Assembly: GCF_003007785.1 (NCBI RefSeq)
Contig: NZ_PXOH01000017.1
Location: 1-64,000, forward strand
Direction of reading: 5' to 3'
DNA: 64,000 nucleotides
From: Aphanothece hegewaldii CCALA 016
GTDB lineage: Bacteria; Cyanobacteriota; Cyanobacteriia; Cyanobacteriales; Microcystaceae
Under the pieces are notes generated by a model that worked only from the letters and a program-made list of their open reading frames with translations, did no database searches and was not told the origin of the DNA. Every line of letters starts with the position of its first letter. The first letter of the stretch is position 1. Shown here piece after piece: positions 7,792 to 16,245 of the stretch. Position numbers and translations under genes: made by a program.

Positions 7792-7826
7792 TGAGTAAAG
7801 TACTGATTTTTAAAAAGGTAATACAC

Positions 7827-8051
7827 ATGAATAACGAGAACAAAGACAAAGTAAACGTTCGGGAGTTCTTTAATAAGTATTTGAATTTACCAGACGTATT
7901 TATTGCAGATAAGGAAGAACATAAAACCTTGACACCCGAAGACCTTTGCTTTGAGGAATTTATTCCAAAAGGCAGCAAGCCAGAACAGTTAAAACTACCT
8001 GAAGAAACCACTGAAGGCATTGCCAGCAAACTTATCTATCCCGATCATTAA
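7827..8051 (+). CDS. small acidic hypothetical protein, 74 aa
   Basis: The ATG at 7827 has AAAAAGG upstream, and the first codons (MNNEN) and leader resemble those at 3452. The product is acidic (HKTLTPEDLCFEEFIPKG) with no recognised domain. A longer frame from 7758 exists but would read through the leader hairpin. It lies between the broken ssb gene and the gene at 8191. Confidence 0.5.
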   Translation: MNNENKDKVNVREFFNKYLNLPDVFIADKEEHKTLTPEDLCFEEFIPKGSKPEQLKLPEETTEGIASKLIYPDH

Positions 8052-8146
8052 CAACAGAGCAAACATTAATTTAATTTTAGATTTAGCCTAATCAGTTTTT
8101 AATGCCTTGGCCGAGGATAAGAAAGAACTTTCAAGTGATCGCCCTT

Positions 8147-8159
8147 ACTGCTCCGCAGT
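8147..8159 (+). promoter_or_regulatory. leader mini-hairpin upstream of gene 8191
   Basis: ACTGC-TCC-GCAGT is a perfect 5-bp stem ending 31 nt before the ATG at 8191. Confidence 0.5.
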
Positions 8160-8190
8160 GAAAGTGAGCGAAAATAGAAAGGAGAAATCT

Positions 8191-8673
8191 ATGTACGAAG
8201 GATTTAATTCGTATGCCGCAGAAATGGCGATCGCAAACTTGATCTCTCAACATCGAAAGCTGAAGCCTCTGCGTTTTTCGACCAATCAACTCCTAGAAGT
8301 TGCGCGATCGCATCCCATTGGGTTAAAACGGTTGGAAGCCGCCGAGCCATACTTGAAACAAGAGTATGGAATTCCCTTGAAAAATGGAAAAATCCATCTC
8401 ATCTGGGAGTCATTGCCCAGTTCAGTTTTATTAGATTATGCCTTTGGAATCGATGCGGTTTTCCAATATTTGGGGTGGTCATATGGCTTAGATATCACGG
8501 TAAATGTTAACGACCTATCCCGTAAGATGGCTAAACAGAAAAAGCTCTTTCCACTGCTCAAAGAGTTACAATTTGAGCGAGTTGGGGTTTGTTTGTTAGA
8601 ATCGGGATTAGTAGACCCAAAAGAATTTCTGACAAAGCTTCCCAAAAATGAGCATTTCTGTTTCAGTCTCTAA
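8191..8673 (+). CDS. hypothetical protein, 160 aa
   Basis: The start at 8191 has a strong site (GAAAGGAG) upstream; the longer frame from a TTG at 8107 would run through the leader hairpin and is not preferred. The product looks like a globular alpha/beta protein, with EMAIANLISQHRKLKPLRF near the N-terminus and ITVNVNDLSRKMAKQKKLFP later. It has no signal peptide. No family is recognised. Confidence 0.6.
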   Translation: MYEGFNSYAAEMAIANLISQHRKLKPLRFSTNQLLEVARSHPIGLKRLEAAEPYLKQEYGIPLKNGKIHLIWESLPSSVLLDYAFGIDAVFQYLGWSYGLDITVNVNDLSRKMAKQKKLFPLLKELQFERVGVCLLESGLVDPKEFLTKLPKNEHFCFSL

Positions 8674-8845
8674 AATGCGTAATACGATTTCTGAAGGGCT
8701 TTTTGCTCTTCAAATTTTTTTTCTAGAACGCTATGGGCGTTTTGATGAGCAAGGAAACTATAGTAACACCAAGCCCGTTCCGTTCTGGGCGAATCAGTTG
8801 GCGAGGGCGATCGGTAAGATGGCGACTTCAGTTAGAGGACATTAA
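8648..8845 (+). CDS. possible small protein, 65 aa, overlapping previous gene
   Basis: This frame overlaps the end of the preceding gene by 26 bp and has no clear ribosome binding site. It would need coupling to the upstream gene. The C-terminal part (KPVPFWANQLARAIGKMATS) has protein-like composition, which is why it is kept. It could also be the displaced tail of a longer ancestral gene. Confidence 0.35.
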   Translation: MSISVSVSKMRNTISEGLFALQIFFLERYGRFDEQGNYSNTKPVPFWANQLARAIGKMATSVRGH

Positions 8846-8949
8846 TGTTAGGATGTAGCGTATATGTAGTATTTCGTGATTCGGCACAACATTCACAAAG
8901 ATTGTTTTTGTAGTAGAAAAATGGGCGATCGCTATTGCATCCCCATTTC

Positions 8950-9147
8950 TCACTTTGCTCGTCTTAAGCGCATCAACTGCTTCTGTTGTTCTCGCCTTGC
9001 TTCGGTACGGCAGCGCTCGCTACAGTAAGAATGAGGTGATGGCAGACGTAGTTGGGTAACGGTTTGCTTGCACCACTGACAGGTAAACGTCATCAGTTTG
9101 GCCTCTACTTCTCTAGTGTGTTTTTTCACTTTCCTTTTTTGTGTCAT
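8950..9147 (-). CDS. small four-cysteine zinc-finger protein, 65 aa
   Basis: The protein has a C-x-x-C pair (CQWC, residues 23-26) and a second pair in YCSERC (42-47), the spacing of a treble-clef or zinc-ribbon finger. It has a basic N-terminus (TQKRKVKKHTREV) and an arginine-rich basic C-terminus (RREQQKQLMRLRRAK). It is likely a small nucleic-acid-binding protein. It is the only minus-strand gene in its neighbourhood and is divergent from the gene at 9381. Confidence 0.65.
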   Translation of the reverse strand: MTQKRKVKKHTREVEAKLMTFTCQWCKQTVTQLRLPSPHSYCSERCRTEARREQQKQLMRLRRAK

Positions 9148-9187
9148 TGGAGCATTAAACTTAGGTATAATCAGGGTTTAATACTAT

Positions 9188-9215
9188 GTTAGCAAAACTT
9201 GTATGTTTTGCTAAC
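9188..9215. promoter_or_regulatory. perfect 11-bp inverted repeat between divergent genes
   Basis: GTTAGCAAAAC and GTTTTGCTAAC form perfect 11-bp arms around TTGTAT. The repeat lies in the 233-bp gap between the zinc-finger gene (minus) and the gene at 9381 (plus). Its position suggests an operator serving one or both promoters. Confidence 0.5.
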
Positions 9216-9333
9216 AAATTTAGGATAATTGCCACAACAAAGAACGTCAACTGCTCACGCCATATAGAGGAGCGCAATTGCAAAGAGAGGGAACACCATA
9301 TGCTTATTGTCAATTAACTAATATTTAATATTT

Positions 9334-9347
9334 TCTGCTTACGCAGA
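9334..9347 (+). promoter_or_regulatory. leader mini-hairpin upstream of gene 9381
   Basis: TCTGC-TTAC-GCAGA is a perfect 5-bp stem ending 33 nt before the start at 9381. Confidence 0.5.
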
Positions 9348-9380
9348 GCTTCAAAAGAAAATTATAAAAGGAGTAAACTA

Positions 9381-9809
9381 TTGGATAACTCACAATCAAT
9401 CGAGCTTTACAATAAGATTAATAATCTAATCCGAATCTCCAGAGAAGCGATCGCGCTTTATGGAGAAACAGCACCCTTTTTAGTAGAAGAAGGCGATTAT
9501 ACAAAATTTGTCAGTATTAAATTATCGCCAGATGAATTTACAGAGGTTTGCGCTTCACTATCACCAGATGGTGTTCTTAAAGTTAATTACACCGCTCATT
9601 ATTGGGAAATGGAAAACCGTCTTTTGATGGCTAACTTTCAAACGATCTTTCCCGTCATTAAACTAAATGCTGAGGGAATTCTTGAAGAATTGTTAGTGGA
9701 GCGTTTGGATTTCTGCATATCTGAACTACAAGCTATTTTGAATGGAGATAGTGATTCTAAAAGAACTAAAAAGTGGCTTGAATTCATGGAATATGAGTCA
9801 GGTTTTTAG
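9381..9809 (+). CDS. hypothetical protein, 142 aa, TTG start
   Basis: The strong site AAAAGGAG lies nine bases before a TTG, and no ATG fits better, so a TTG start is likely. The acidic product (MDNSQSIELYNKINNLIRIS at the N-terminus) has a central beta-rich stretch (EFTEVCASLSPDGVLKVNY) and a C-terminal helix. No family is recognised. It has its own leader hairpin and is separated from the next gene by 78 bp. Confidence 0.6.
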   Translation: MDNSQSIELYNKINNLIRISREAIALYGETAPFLVEEGDYTKFVSIKLSPDEFTEVCASLSPDGVLKVNYTAHYWEMENRLLMANFQTIFPVIKLNAEGILEELLVERLDFCISELQAILNGDSDSKRTKKWLEFMEYESGF

Positions 9810-9842
9810 GTAGATATTTATAAGTAAAAAATTGAATTACAA

Positions 9843-9855
9843 ACTGCTACGCAGT
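9843..9855 (+). promoter_or_regulatory. leader mini-hairpin upstream of gene 9888
   Basis: ACTGC-TAC-GCAGT is a perfect 5-bp stem ending 32 nt before the ATG at 9888. TAGAAT after it could serve as a -10 box. Confidence 0.5.
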
Positions 9856-9887
9856 GCAGAGCATTAGAATATTTCTGGAGTAAAAAA

Positions 9888-10133
9888 ATGAAGTTGAATT
9901 TCCAGGCAACTCCTGCGGGAGAAGCTGTGAGCAACGATTTAGGAATTGAAAAAGCCTTAACTTATTGGCAAAATGAAGAAGCCTTAAATTTATTAAAAAA
10001 TATTGTTAAAGGCGAGCTTCCTCCTCAAAAGTTTGATATCAGTCTATTAATGGGTCTAATTGAGCGAGGATTTGTTGAATTCTCATCTATTGCTGTAGAC
10101 AATCCATCAGAATTATTTACGACAATGATTTAA
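9888..10133 (+). CDS. small hypothetical protein, 81 aa
   Basis: The ATG has CTGGAG upstream. The short protein is helical and acidic (KALTYWQNEEALNLLKNIVK), and no domain is recognised. A strong intrinsic terminator follows within 12 bp of the stop, so it ends its transcription unit. Confidence 0.55.
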   Translation: MKLNFQATPAGEAVSNDLGIEKALTYWQNEEALNLLKNIVKGELPPQKFDISLLMGLIERGFVEFSSIAVDNPSELFTTMI

Positions 10134-10144
10134 AATCTTTGCTT

Positions 10145-10175
10145 AAAACTCTCAGAAATGAGAGTTTTCTTTTTT
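10145..10175 (+). terminator. rho-independent terminator
   Basis: AAAACTCTC-AGAAAT-GAGAGTTTT is a perfect 9-bp stem followed by CTTTTTT. This is a textbook intrinsic terminator for the gene at 9888. Confidence 0.85.
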
Positions 10176-10254
10176 GTGCTAAGTAGAATTACTTAGCAAA
10201 TTTGTCTTTTGGCAAAAATATAGACAAAGATATCCACCAAAGAAGTTACTGTTT

Positions 10255-10308
10255 AAAATTTCTCATAATGAGAAATTTTATCTCAAAAGTCTCACCCATG
10301 AGAGTTTT
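10255..10308. repeat. two further hairpins sharing the CTC/GAG core
   Basis: AAAATTTCTC-ATAAT-GAGAAATTTT (10255-10279) is a perfect 10-bp stem. AAAAGTCTC-ACCCAT-GAGAGTTTT (10285-10308) is a 9-bp stem with one mismatch. With the terminator at 10145 they make three related hairpins in 165 bp. They lie before the stop of the minus gene at 10366 and could terminate it or form a bidirectional block. Confidence 0.6.
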
Positions 10309-10365
10309 ACAAAAAATTTGTTAATATATTTTGTTAATACGCCATGCTATTAATATAGCCATGCC

Positions 10366-10551
10366 TTAAAAAACAATTTCTTCTAGAGGCGTATCATTCA
10401 TTGAAGCTTCTTCTTCCATCTGTCGAACCCATTCAGGATCTTCCCAATCTTCTTCACGATGATCAGCAAGGTGATCTAGATCGAGATAACCTTCTGAAAG
10501 GGCTTCACTAACGCTCATATCTTGATATAGCGATTTTGAAATTTTTCTCAT
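10366..10551 (-). CDS. small acidic protein, 61 aa, divergent from the RNAP-like gene
   Basis: The start at 10551 is preferred; the longer frame from 10605 overlaps the start of the divergent gene at 10579. The product is strongly acidic (HREEDWEDPEWVRQMEEEAS) with a short basic N-terminus. It may be a small DNA-mimic or regulatory protein, but this is only a composition argument. It shares a very short divergent intergenic region with the RNAP-like gene. Confidence 0.5.
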   Translation of the reverse strand: MRKISKSLYQDMSVSEALSEGYLDLDHLADHREEDWEDPEWVRQMEEEASMNDTPLEEIVF

Positions 10552-10578
10552 ATTTTTTTCCGTTGAAAGAATAACATT

Positions 10579-13500
10579 ATGGTAACGCAAATCCGCCGCC
10601 TCCAATCAGAGGGATTACCGATCGCCCACTTCGACACTCTTACAGGGCAGTCTGGGGAACTGACAACCACTTTTAAGAACACGATCGCGGAATATCTTTT
10701 TCCTAATACAACTTTCTCTCTTGGAACCGTCTATCCCAAAACTACAGAAGAACAGCTAAAGTCGCAGGTACTCCGCCCTGCAAGGGCGGAGCCTGCTGCG
10801 ACCGCCCAGTCGCGGTCTATTCCATCCAAAACTTTAGCTTTTGCTAACGGAGAGAAATTCTATTTTGCTGATACCGAAGTGCGCCATCAGATCTTCCCAA
10901 AAGACAGTGATGGGGCCGCTTATGGGTCAATTCCTTTTACGGATAACCGAAGCATACATGAACTAACAGACGTTAAAGTGCTAGTAATCGACGATGAGAC
11001 AGGAGAGAATAACATCGGTTTAGCTCCCGAATCGGCTAAAAAATTAGTTGGTGATTGTCATGGTCAAATTTCCCCTCATGTTCATCAGGCAATTGGTGGC
11101 GAAGCCAATACTCCGTTTCAATTCCGGATCGGGATTAAGGCGACGGAAAATAGTCCAGCCCGTATTGCTAAAGGGACTCTTGCGCCAGTCGATCTAACTA
11201 AAGTTGGCGATTACGATTTGATTTTGCCAAAATCAGCTTTTAAAGGACGTAAGGGTGAACAAAATCAAGAAATTCAGCCAGGGGAACATAGTATTACCCT
11301 CGCGCTAGGAATAAAAACTCATGCTTATCGAGGTGAACAATCCCTCGGCCCTCAAATCTTGGTCAATTATCCGAAAAGTGTAGAGGCAGCAATTCCTCTA
11401 GTCGAGCAAAGACTCGCTAAGTTAACTCAAATTGCCTCCGACCCCGTTGCTCTAGCGACTGATTACTTAGAAACTACCCGTTCTCGTTATCGTTTTATTG
11501 CTGAAGATCGATTAGATGAAAAAATCCTCAATGATCAAGAGTTAGCTGAAGCTTTATTAGAAGAACTGGGAGATGATTATTTAGAACAGGAATCAGAAAT
11601 CTATGACCGAGCGGCTGAACTTCTCAATAAAGAGCGCAATTATCATCTAATTAAAGCAGATTTAGAAGGGCATCGCCAGTTATTAGAGCATCCAAAAGTG
11701 GTCGATCTCTTAAATAAACACCTTCAAACACAGTATCGAGAATTAGCGACTGGACGGGCAATCAAGTTTCAGGCGGCTCTACTTCAACCCAGTTTAGATT
11801 TAAAAGAAGATGAGTTCTGCGATCCAAAGCTTCCTGAAGGAGTAAAAGTGATCGTAACTCGTTCTCCCTTTCTTAATAGCAACAATTTTATTGCCCTAAC
11901 TAACCGACCTATTCCAGAGGCGATGGAAATGCAGGGGTCAGTTTACATGAACCCAAAAACAGCCGCCCTTCATTTACAGGGCGATTTTGATGGCGATCGG
12001 GTAGCTTATCAAAGTATTCCTCGACAACCAAAGACAGACATGGATCGTTTTCTCATTGCTTTGGCAGCCGAGATTACTGAAAAACAGCTTCCTCAAAATC
12101 GTTATGCTGATGTAGTTAAACCCGATAAACAATCTTATCAAGGGTCATTTGAAGCAATCGCCCTTTCGGCCCGTGAAAATCAAGTGGGAATCGTCGCTAA
12201 TCAAGTGATGAAAGCGATCGCTCTTGAACATGAAACTCAGATGTTGCCCGAACAAGAGAAGATGGAATATATCAATAAGGTTGCCGCTTATTTTAAAGGA
12301 AAAAATAACTTAGATTTACCCGACTCTTTACAACCTCTACATCCGGCTTTAGAAGAGTTATCGAATTTGCCCATAAATGAACCTGTTGAAAATAATTTAA
12401 AAAGAATTGCTACATTCAACCATCAATTGGTCGGATTGTTGGGGAACCAGTTACAAATTGCTGTAGATGGGCCTAAATCGGCCGCACGTCCAGATGCTCT
12501 TGTGTTAGATCTAGTTCGAGAAACCTTGTCTAATTATCGGACGATCGCTTGGTTGAAAGATTATAAAGATGAGGCAGCTTACTTTGAGCGAGCTATGAAT
12601 ACCAATAGCTATAGTCCCATTGATCGTTTGATTCTTACCGTCAATCAGCAGTTTGAAAAACATCAACTTGCCCCTCGTCCCTCTCATCAATTTCGACCTT
12701 TATTTTCTGATGTCTCCTATACCGAACAACATAAAGAACTGGCAAGCAAGCTACGAAACGAACACAATCAACTTTACGAGCAAGCTCATCGAATTGAAAA
12801 CGCAAGAGATGAAGATTCTGGAATACGTCTTACTCTAACCTCACCTAAAGGCAACCAATTAGAGGTGATCGACTTAGCTAATACCAACCATCCTAAGACT
12901 TTTAACTCAGAACAAATGAACATTAAAATTCGTTTTGATGAACGAAAAGAAAAATATGGAGTTTTTGCGGAAGTAATCGGAAAAAAAAATCAGTCAGGTC
13001 AACCTCAATATCGTAGGATTGGCTATTTAAGTAAAGATTCATCTCTTGCTCATCAAAAAACAATCGATCAACTGTTCGATGAATCTGGATGGGCTAAACT
13101 GGGAGTTTTAAAAACACAACTGAAACCGGGAATTACTCAGGAGGCTGTTAAAGCGGCTTTTACACACATTAGAGAATACGATGAGCAAGCTTACTTGAAA
13201 ATCCCTGAATCTGAACGATTGCCAGTAGCGGCAGCTTTATGGGATCTTTCTCATACTCGGACTAATAAAGTAGATGAACGTAGTTTTCGTAAAGGAACGG
13301 CTGCCTATCAGATTTTTCCCAATGAAATTAATGCCCGTCTTGCTCAATTGCAGTTTGGCTCAATTGAAATTAGCAAGCTACGCGAACCGACTAACCAACA
13401 TGACAATCGTCATTTTCAGGGTGAGGTTTTACCAATTGAAGTACAGTTCGTCACTGACCCTAACGATCCTAATCATAATCAGCGTGTTCTTGTCGTTGAG

Positions 13501-15843
13501 GGAAAAGTTTTAGGCACTTTTGCTCAAGATTCTCCACAGTTGCCGAACCTAACAACGGCTCTAGCTACCGTGAACACAGTTAGAGGCTCTGGAGTTAATG
13601 CTGTTACTCATAATGGTCAGACATTACAAGTCGGAGTCCTGAAAAACTACGCCTACGCCGAAACTGATTTTCAACTAACCGAAGCACATTTAACTTTTGA
13701 GACGATCAAAAATCAACTCAATCGTACAGTTCTTGCGGCTCGCTTAGATGGACTTCTTCTAGGAGAAATTAAAGATGTAAATACTAAAAATTATCTTAAA
13801 GAAAAAGGTTATATCGATTCAGGTGAATCTCTAAATGTAACCCTTACTAGAGATGCGCCGTCAATTGCCAAAATTATGATCGACCCCTCAACTGTCATTT
13901 ACCCACTCGTTCAGACTCACGATAAAGCTTTATCGACTTCTCCTTCAAGATCTCCTGAAATCCTACCGACACTGTGGAGTAAAAGTGATGAGGGGATTAC
14001 CCTCGCCGTCGATAATCGTAAAACCGAAAATGTGGTCGAGTTTTTTGATCGCTATTCCGTTCCTGTTACTTTTGCACAGGATGCTCCCATTGAACGAGAA
14101 CTTGGATATACAGTGGTTAAATTTGAGAATCTGAGCGATCTTGTTTATTCTAAATTACAGGCTAAGTTTGGTGAACCTTTATCAAAGGAAGATTATAGTA
14201 AGGCACTACAGGGTTCAGGATCTGCGGTAGTGGTATCTAAACCATCGGTGAGCCTGAAGGGAGTCGAACCAACTCCACTGGTTATTTCAGGCAAGCCTGT
14301 CGCCATGAACTATGACTTGAAGTTGCATGGTGAACCTAATCCTCTAAAAGTTAGTACCACGATTGAAGCAATCAGAGGACATGGAAGAACTCACACCACC
14401 CGTAACTTTGAACCCTACATGGCTTATAGTTTCAAAGAAGGAGACTATGCGATCGCTTACTCTGGAACAAAGGAGAACCCGACCCAACAGGTGTTATTCC
14501 AAGTCGGAAAGCAATATCAAATCACGGACAAGATGATCAAGGATGAACAATACCGCCAAACATGGGCAAAGAGTGAGAAACACAGTGCATTAGAATTAGA
14601 TACTTTTCAAGGAAAAACTGCATGGGGCTTGTATTACGAACCGATCGGCGATTACAAAGATGGCAAAGTTTACTCATTTCAAACAGGACAAGAAATTACG
14701 GCACTACAGAAACTAAATCATGAGTTAAAGCCGAATCCAGAGGGTTTTCTTGAGGCTCGACAACTTGAAAAAGTTCAGAACCTTGAACAACCACAAGGTA
14801 TTCTAGGAGTCTCTGTAGGGATTATTGTTCAACAGGTTAATTGCAAAAAAGTGATGGGGGCAGGTTTAGCTTCATCGATTAGCGATCGCTACCCTCAAGT
14901 CAAAGAAGCTTATTTAGCTAAAGAAAATTGGTCATTGGGGGATGTTCAATTCGTTAAGGTCAGCGATCGCTTAATGGTGGCCAACGTCGCAGGTCAAGAC
15001 GATTATGGAACCAACAAACGTCAAACTGATTTTGTTGCCTTAAAACAGGGATTATCAGAAGTTGCCCGATTTGCTCAAACATCAAATAAACCCGTCTACC
15101 TCCCTTTTCGATTGGGTTCAGGTCTAGCAGGGGGGGCTACAGAAAATGAGCGACTAGCTACTTGGAAAACGGTTCAAGCGATCATTCGTGAAGTTTTACC
15201 CAATGCTCGGATTGTTGATTCTTCTTGGAAAGGAGCAAACAAAAATGCAGAAACTCCTATTATGGCTTCATCTCCTACTAATGCTCAAAAAATACAGGCT
15301 CAACGAACAAAAACGATCGCCCCGATTTTAATGGATCTCCTCAACTGTAAACTAGCAACGGAATATCAAGGGGAGAAGTATACAGCCATCTTTGACCCTG
15401 ATACACAAAACATAAGCTGTTATCGTAGTGAAACTAAGCAACTAACCTCACAGGCTCAATTTCGTTCTGGGCAATGGCATCCACTACCAATTCTTCTTTC
15501 AGATTCTAATGAGCCGAATTTAACTCAACAAGATTTTGAGTTTTTTACACAAACTCTTGCTCCACAATTACTAAAACATCAAGAGCAATACCGACAGATC
15601 TATCAGACAATGGCTACCTCTTTTTCGGATTTAGAACCAACTGAATTGGATACTGCGATCGCTTTTAGGATGCTCGAAGACAATCACTCAATTAATCAAA
15701 TTTGTCTCACGCTTAATCAGTTTGATACTTTCAAAGAGTTATCACCTGCTGAGGCGATTGATTACCGTCAACAAATTGTCGATGATGCCTTACAACTTTT
15801 TGAAGAACAACAAGAACGAAATCAAAAAGATTGGGAATTATGA
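10579..15843 (+). CDS. single-subunit RNA-polymerase-like protein fused to a macro domain
   Basis: This is a giant protein of 1754 residues. Around residues 424-475, VIVTRSPFLN is followed by MNPKTAALHLQGDFDGDRV; Asp469, Asp471 and Asp473 form the DFDGD metal-binding motif of RNA-polymerase largest subunits and RdRP-type two-barrel polymerases. Near 629-634, VDGPKS resembles the conserved VDxPKTG element of RdRP/YonO-like enzymes. An earlier beta-rich segment (about 181-201, FRIGIKATENSPARIAKGTL) may be the first barrel. Residues 770-1380 contain repeated short beta units (such as VLVVEGKVLGTF). Residues about 1405-1545 are a macro domain: IIVQQVNCKKVMGAGLA, then GSGLAGG. The last 200 residues are unknown. 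The start is the ATG at 10579. Polymerase activity is inferred from motifs only. Confidence 0.75.
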   Translation: MVTQIRRLQSEGLPIAHFDTLTGQSGELTTTFKNTIAEYLFPNTTFSLGTVYPKTTEEQLKSQVLRPARAEPAATAQSRSIPSKTLAFANGEKFYFADTEVRHQIFPKDSDGAAYGSIPFTDNRSIHELTDVKVLVIDDETGENNIGLAPESAKKLVGDCHGQISPHVHQAIGGEANTPFQFRIGIKATENSPARIAKGTLAPVDLTKVGDYDLILPKSAFKGRKGEQNQEIQPGEHSITLALGIKTHAYRGEQSLGPQILVNYPKSVEAAIPLVEQRLAKLTQIASDPVALATDYLETTRSRYRFIAEDRLDEKILNDQELAEALLEELGDDYLEQESEIYDRAAELLNKERNYHLIKADLEGHRQLLEHPKVVDLLNKHLQTQYRELATGRAIKFQAALLQPSLDLKEDEFCDPKLPEGVKVIVTRSPFLNSNNFIALTNRPIPEAMEMQGSVYMNPKTAALHLQGDFDGDRVAYQSIPRQPKTDMDRFLIALAAEITEKQLPQNRYADVVKPDKQSYQGSFEAIALSARENQVGIVANQVMKAIALEHETQMLPEQEKMEYINKVAAYFKGKNNLDLPDSLQPLHPALEELSNLPINEPVENNLKRIATFNHQLVGLLGNQLQIAVDGPKSAARPDALVLDLVRETLSNYRTIAWLKDYKDEAAYFERAMNTNSYSPIDRLILTVNQQFEKHQLAPRPSHQFRPLFSDVSYTEQHKELASKLRNEHNQLYEQAHRIENARDEDSGIRLTLTSPKGNQLEVIDLANTNHPKTFNSEQMNIKIRFDERKEKYGVFAEVIGKKNQSGQPQYRRIGYLSKDSSLAHQKTIDQLFDESGWAKLGVLKTQLKPGITQEAVKAAFTHIREYDEQAYLKIPESERLPVAAALWDLSHTRTNKVDERSFRKGTAAYQIFPNEINARLAQLQFGSIEISKLREPTNQHDNRHFQGEVLPIEVQFVTDPNDPNHNQRVLVVEGKVLGTFAQDSPQLPNLTTALATVNTVRGSGVNAVTHNGQTLQVGVLKNYAYAETDFQLTEAHLTFETIKNQLNRTVLAARLDGLLLGEIKDVNTKNYLKEKGYIDSGESLNVTLTRDAPSIAKIMIDPSTVIYPLVQTHDKALSTSPSRSPEILPTLWSKSDEGITLAVDNRKTENVVEFFDRYSVPVTFAQDAPIERELGYTVVKFENLSDLVYSKLQAKFGEPLSKEDYSKALQGSGSAVVVSKPSVSLKGVEPTPLVISGKPVAMNYDLKLHGEPNPLKVSTTIEAIRGHGRTHTTRNFEPYMAYSFKEGDYAIAYSGTKENPTQQVLFQVGKQYQITDKMIKDEQYRQTWAKSEKHSALELDTFQGKTAWGLYYEPIGDYKDGKVYSFQTGQEITALQKLNHELKPNPEGFLEARQLEKVQNLEQPQGILGVSVGIIVQQVNCKKVMGAGLASSISDRYPQVKEAYLAKENWSLGDVQFVKVSDRLMVANVAGQDDYGTNKRQTDFVALKQGLSEVARFAQTSNKPVYLPFRLGSGLAGGATENERLATWKTVQAIIREVLPNARIVDSSWKGANKNAETPIMASSPTNAQKIQAQRTKTIAPILMDLLNCKLATEYQGEKYTAIFDPDTQNISCYRSETKQLTSQAQFRSGQWHPLPILLSDSNEPNLTQQDFEFFTQTLAPQLLKHQEQYRQIYQTMATSFSDLEPTELDTAIAFRMLEDNHSINQICLTLNQFDTFKELSPAEAIDYRQQIVDDALQLFEEQQERNQKDWEL
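10771..10817. repeat. GC-rich double hairpin inserted in frame in the RNAP-like gene
   Basis: CTCCGCCCT-GCA-AGGGCGGAG (10771-10791) and GACCGC/GCGGTC (10800-10817) are two adjacent GC-rich stems in an otherwise AT-rich gene. They encode an Arg/Ala/Pro-rich stretch around residues 65-80 that looks like an insertion. A similar pair of stems occurs at 31302-31334. Confidence 0.6.
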
Positions 15844-15846
15844 GCT

Positions 15847-16245
15847 TTAAGAATTAATAATAATTCTTTGATGAATCCCATCAAATTTTACACAAAAACG
15901 GTTAAGTATATCTCTACCAATAATAATTTCTCTTAATTCTATTTCAGGAAGATCATAAATAACTGAATCATAAAAATTTTCTGAATCAAAACTGAAACTA
16001 ATCAGATAAGGAACCGCTTCTATTAATTTATTGTTGAATCCTTTAACCGTTGTTCTGCTCGGCTTTCTAATTCTCCGCAAAACTAGATTGTTAATTAAAA
16101 AATAAGGAAATAAAGTAATATCAGCACCAGTATCTAAGAGACTATATTCAGATAGAGATAATTGCCAATTGCTAGGATTAGCAAATTCTATTTTAATCAG
16201 TGGTACATCAATATTTCCAATTTTTTGATAAGGATGAATAATCAT
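15847..16245 (-). CDS. retropepsin-like aspartic protease
   Basis: The 132-residue protein has the single active-site motif LLDTGAD (Asp38-Thr39-Gly40) and, near the C-terminus, IIIGRDILNRF, matching the I-G-R-D hydrophobic element of retroviral-type (clan AA) aspartic proteases. With one motif it should act as a homodimer. It starts directly after the stop of the gene at 16246-16653 on the same strand with no gap, so the two are translationally coupled. Such pairs are frequent in cyanobacteria; the substrate is unknown. It converges on the RNAP-like gene with a 3-bp gap. Confidence 0.8.
   Translation of the reverse strand: MIIHPYQKIGNIDVPLIKIEFANPSNWQLSLSEYSLLDTGADITLFPYFLINNLVLRRIRKPSRTTVKGFNNKLIEAVPYLISFSFDSENFYDSVIYDLPEIELREIIIGRDILNRFCVKFDGIHQRIIINS

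Noticed and set aside
10203..10230. TTTGTC...GACAAA inverted repeat near 10.2 kb, reminiscent of the palindromic element arms
   Set aside because: Only six bases match and the spacing is wrong; the neighbouring hairpins are of another type.
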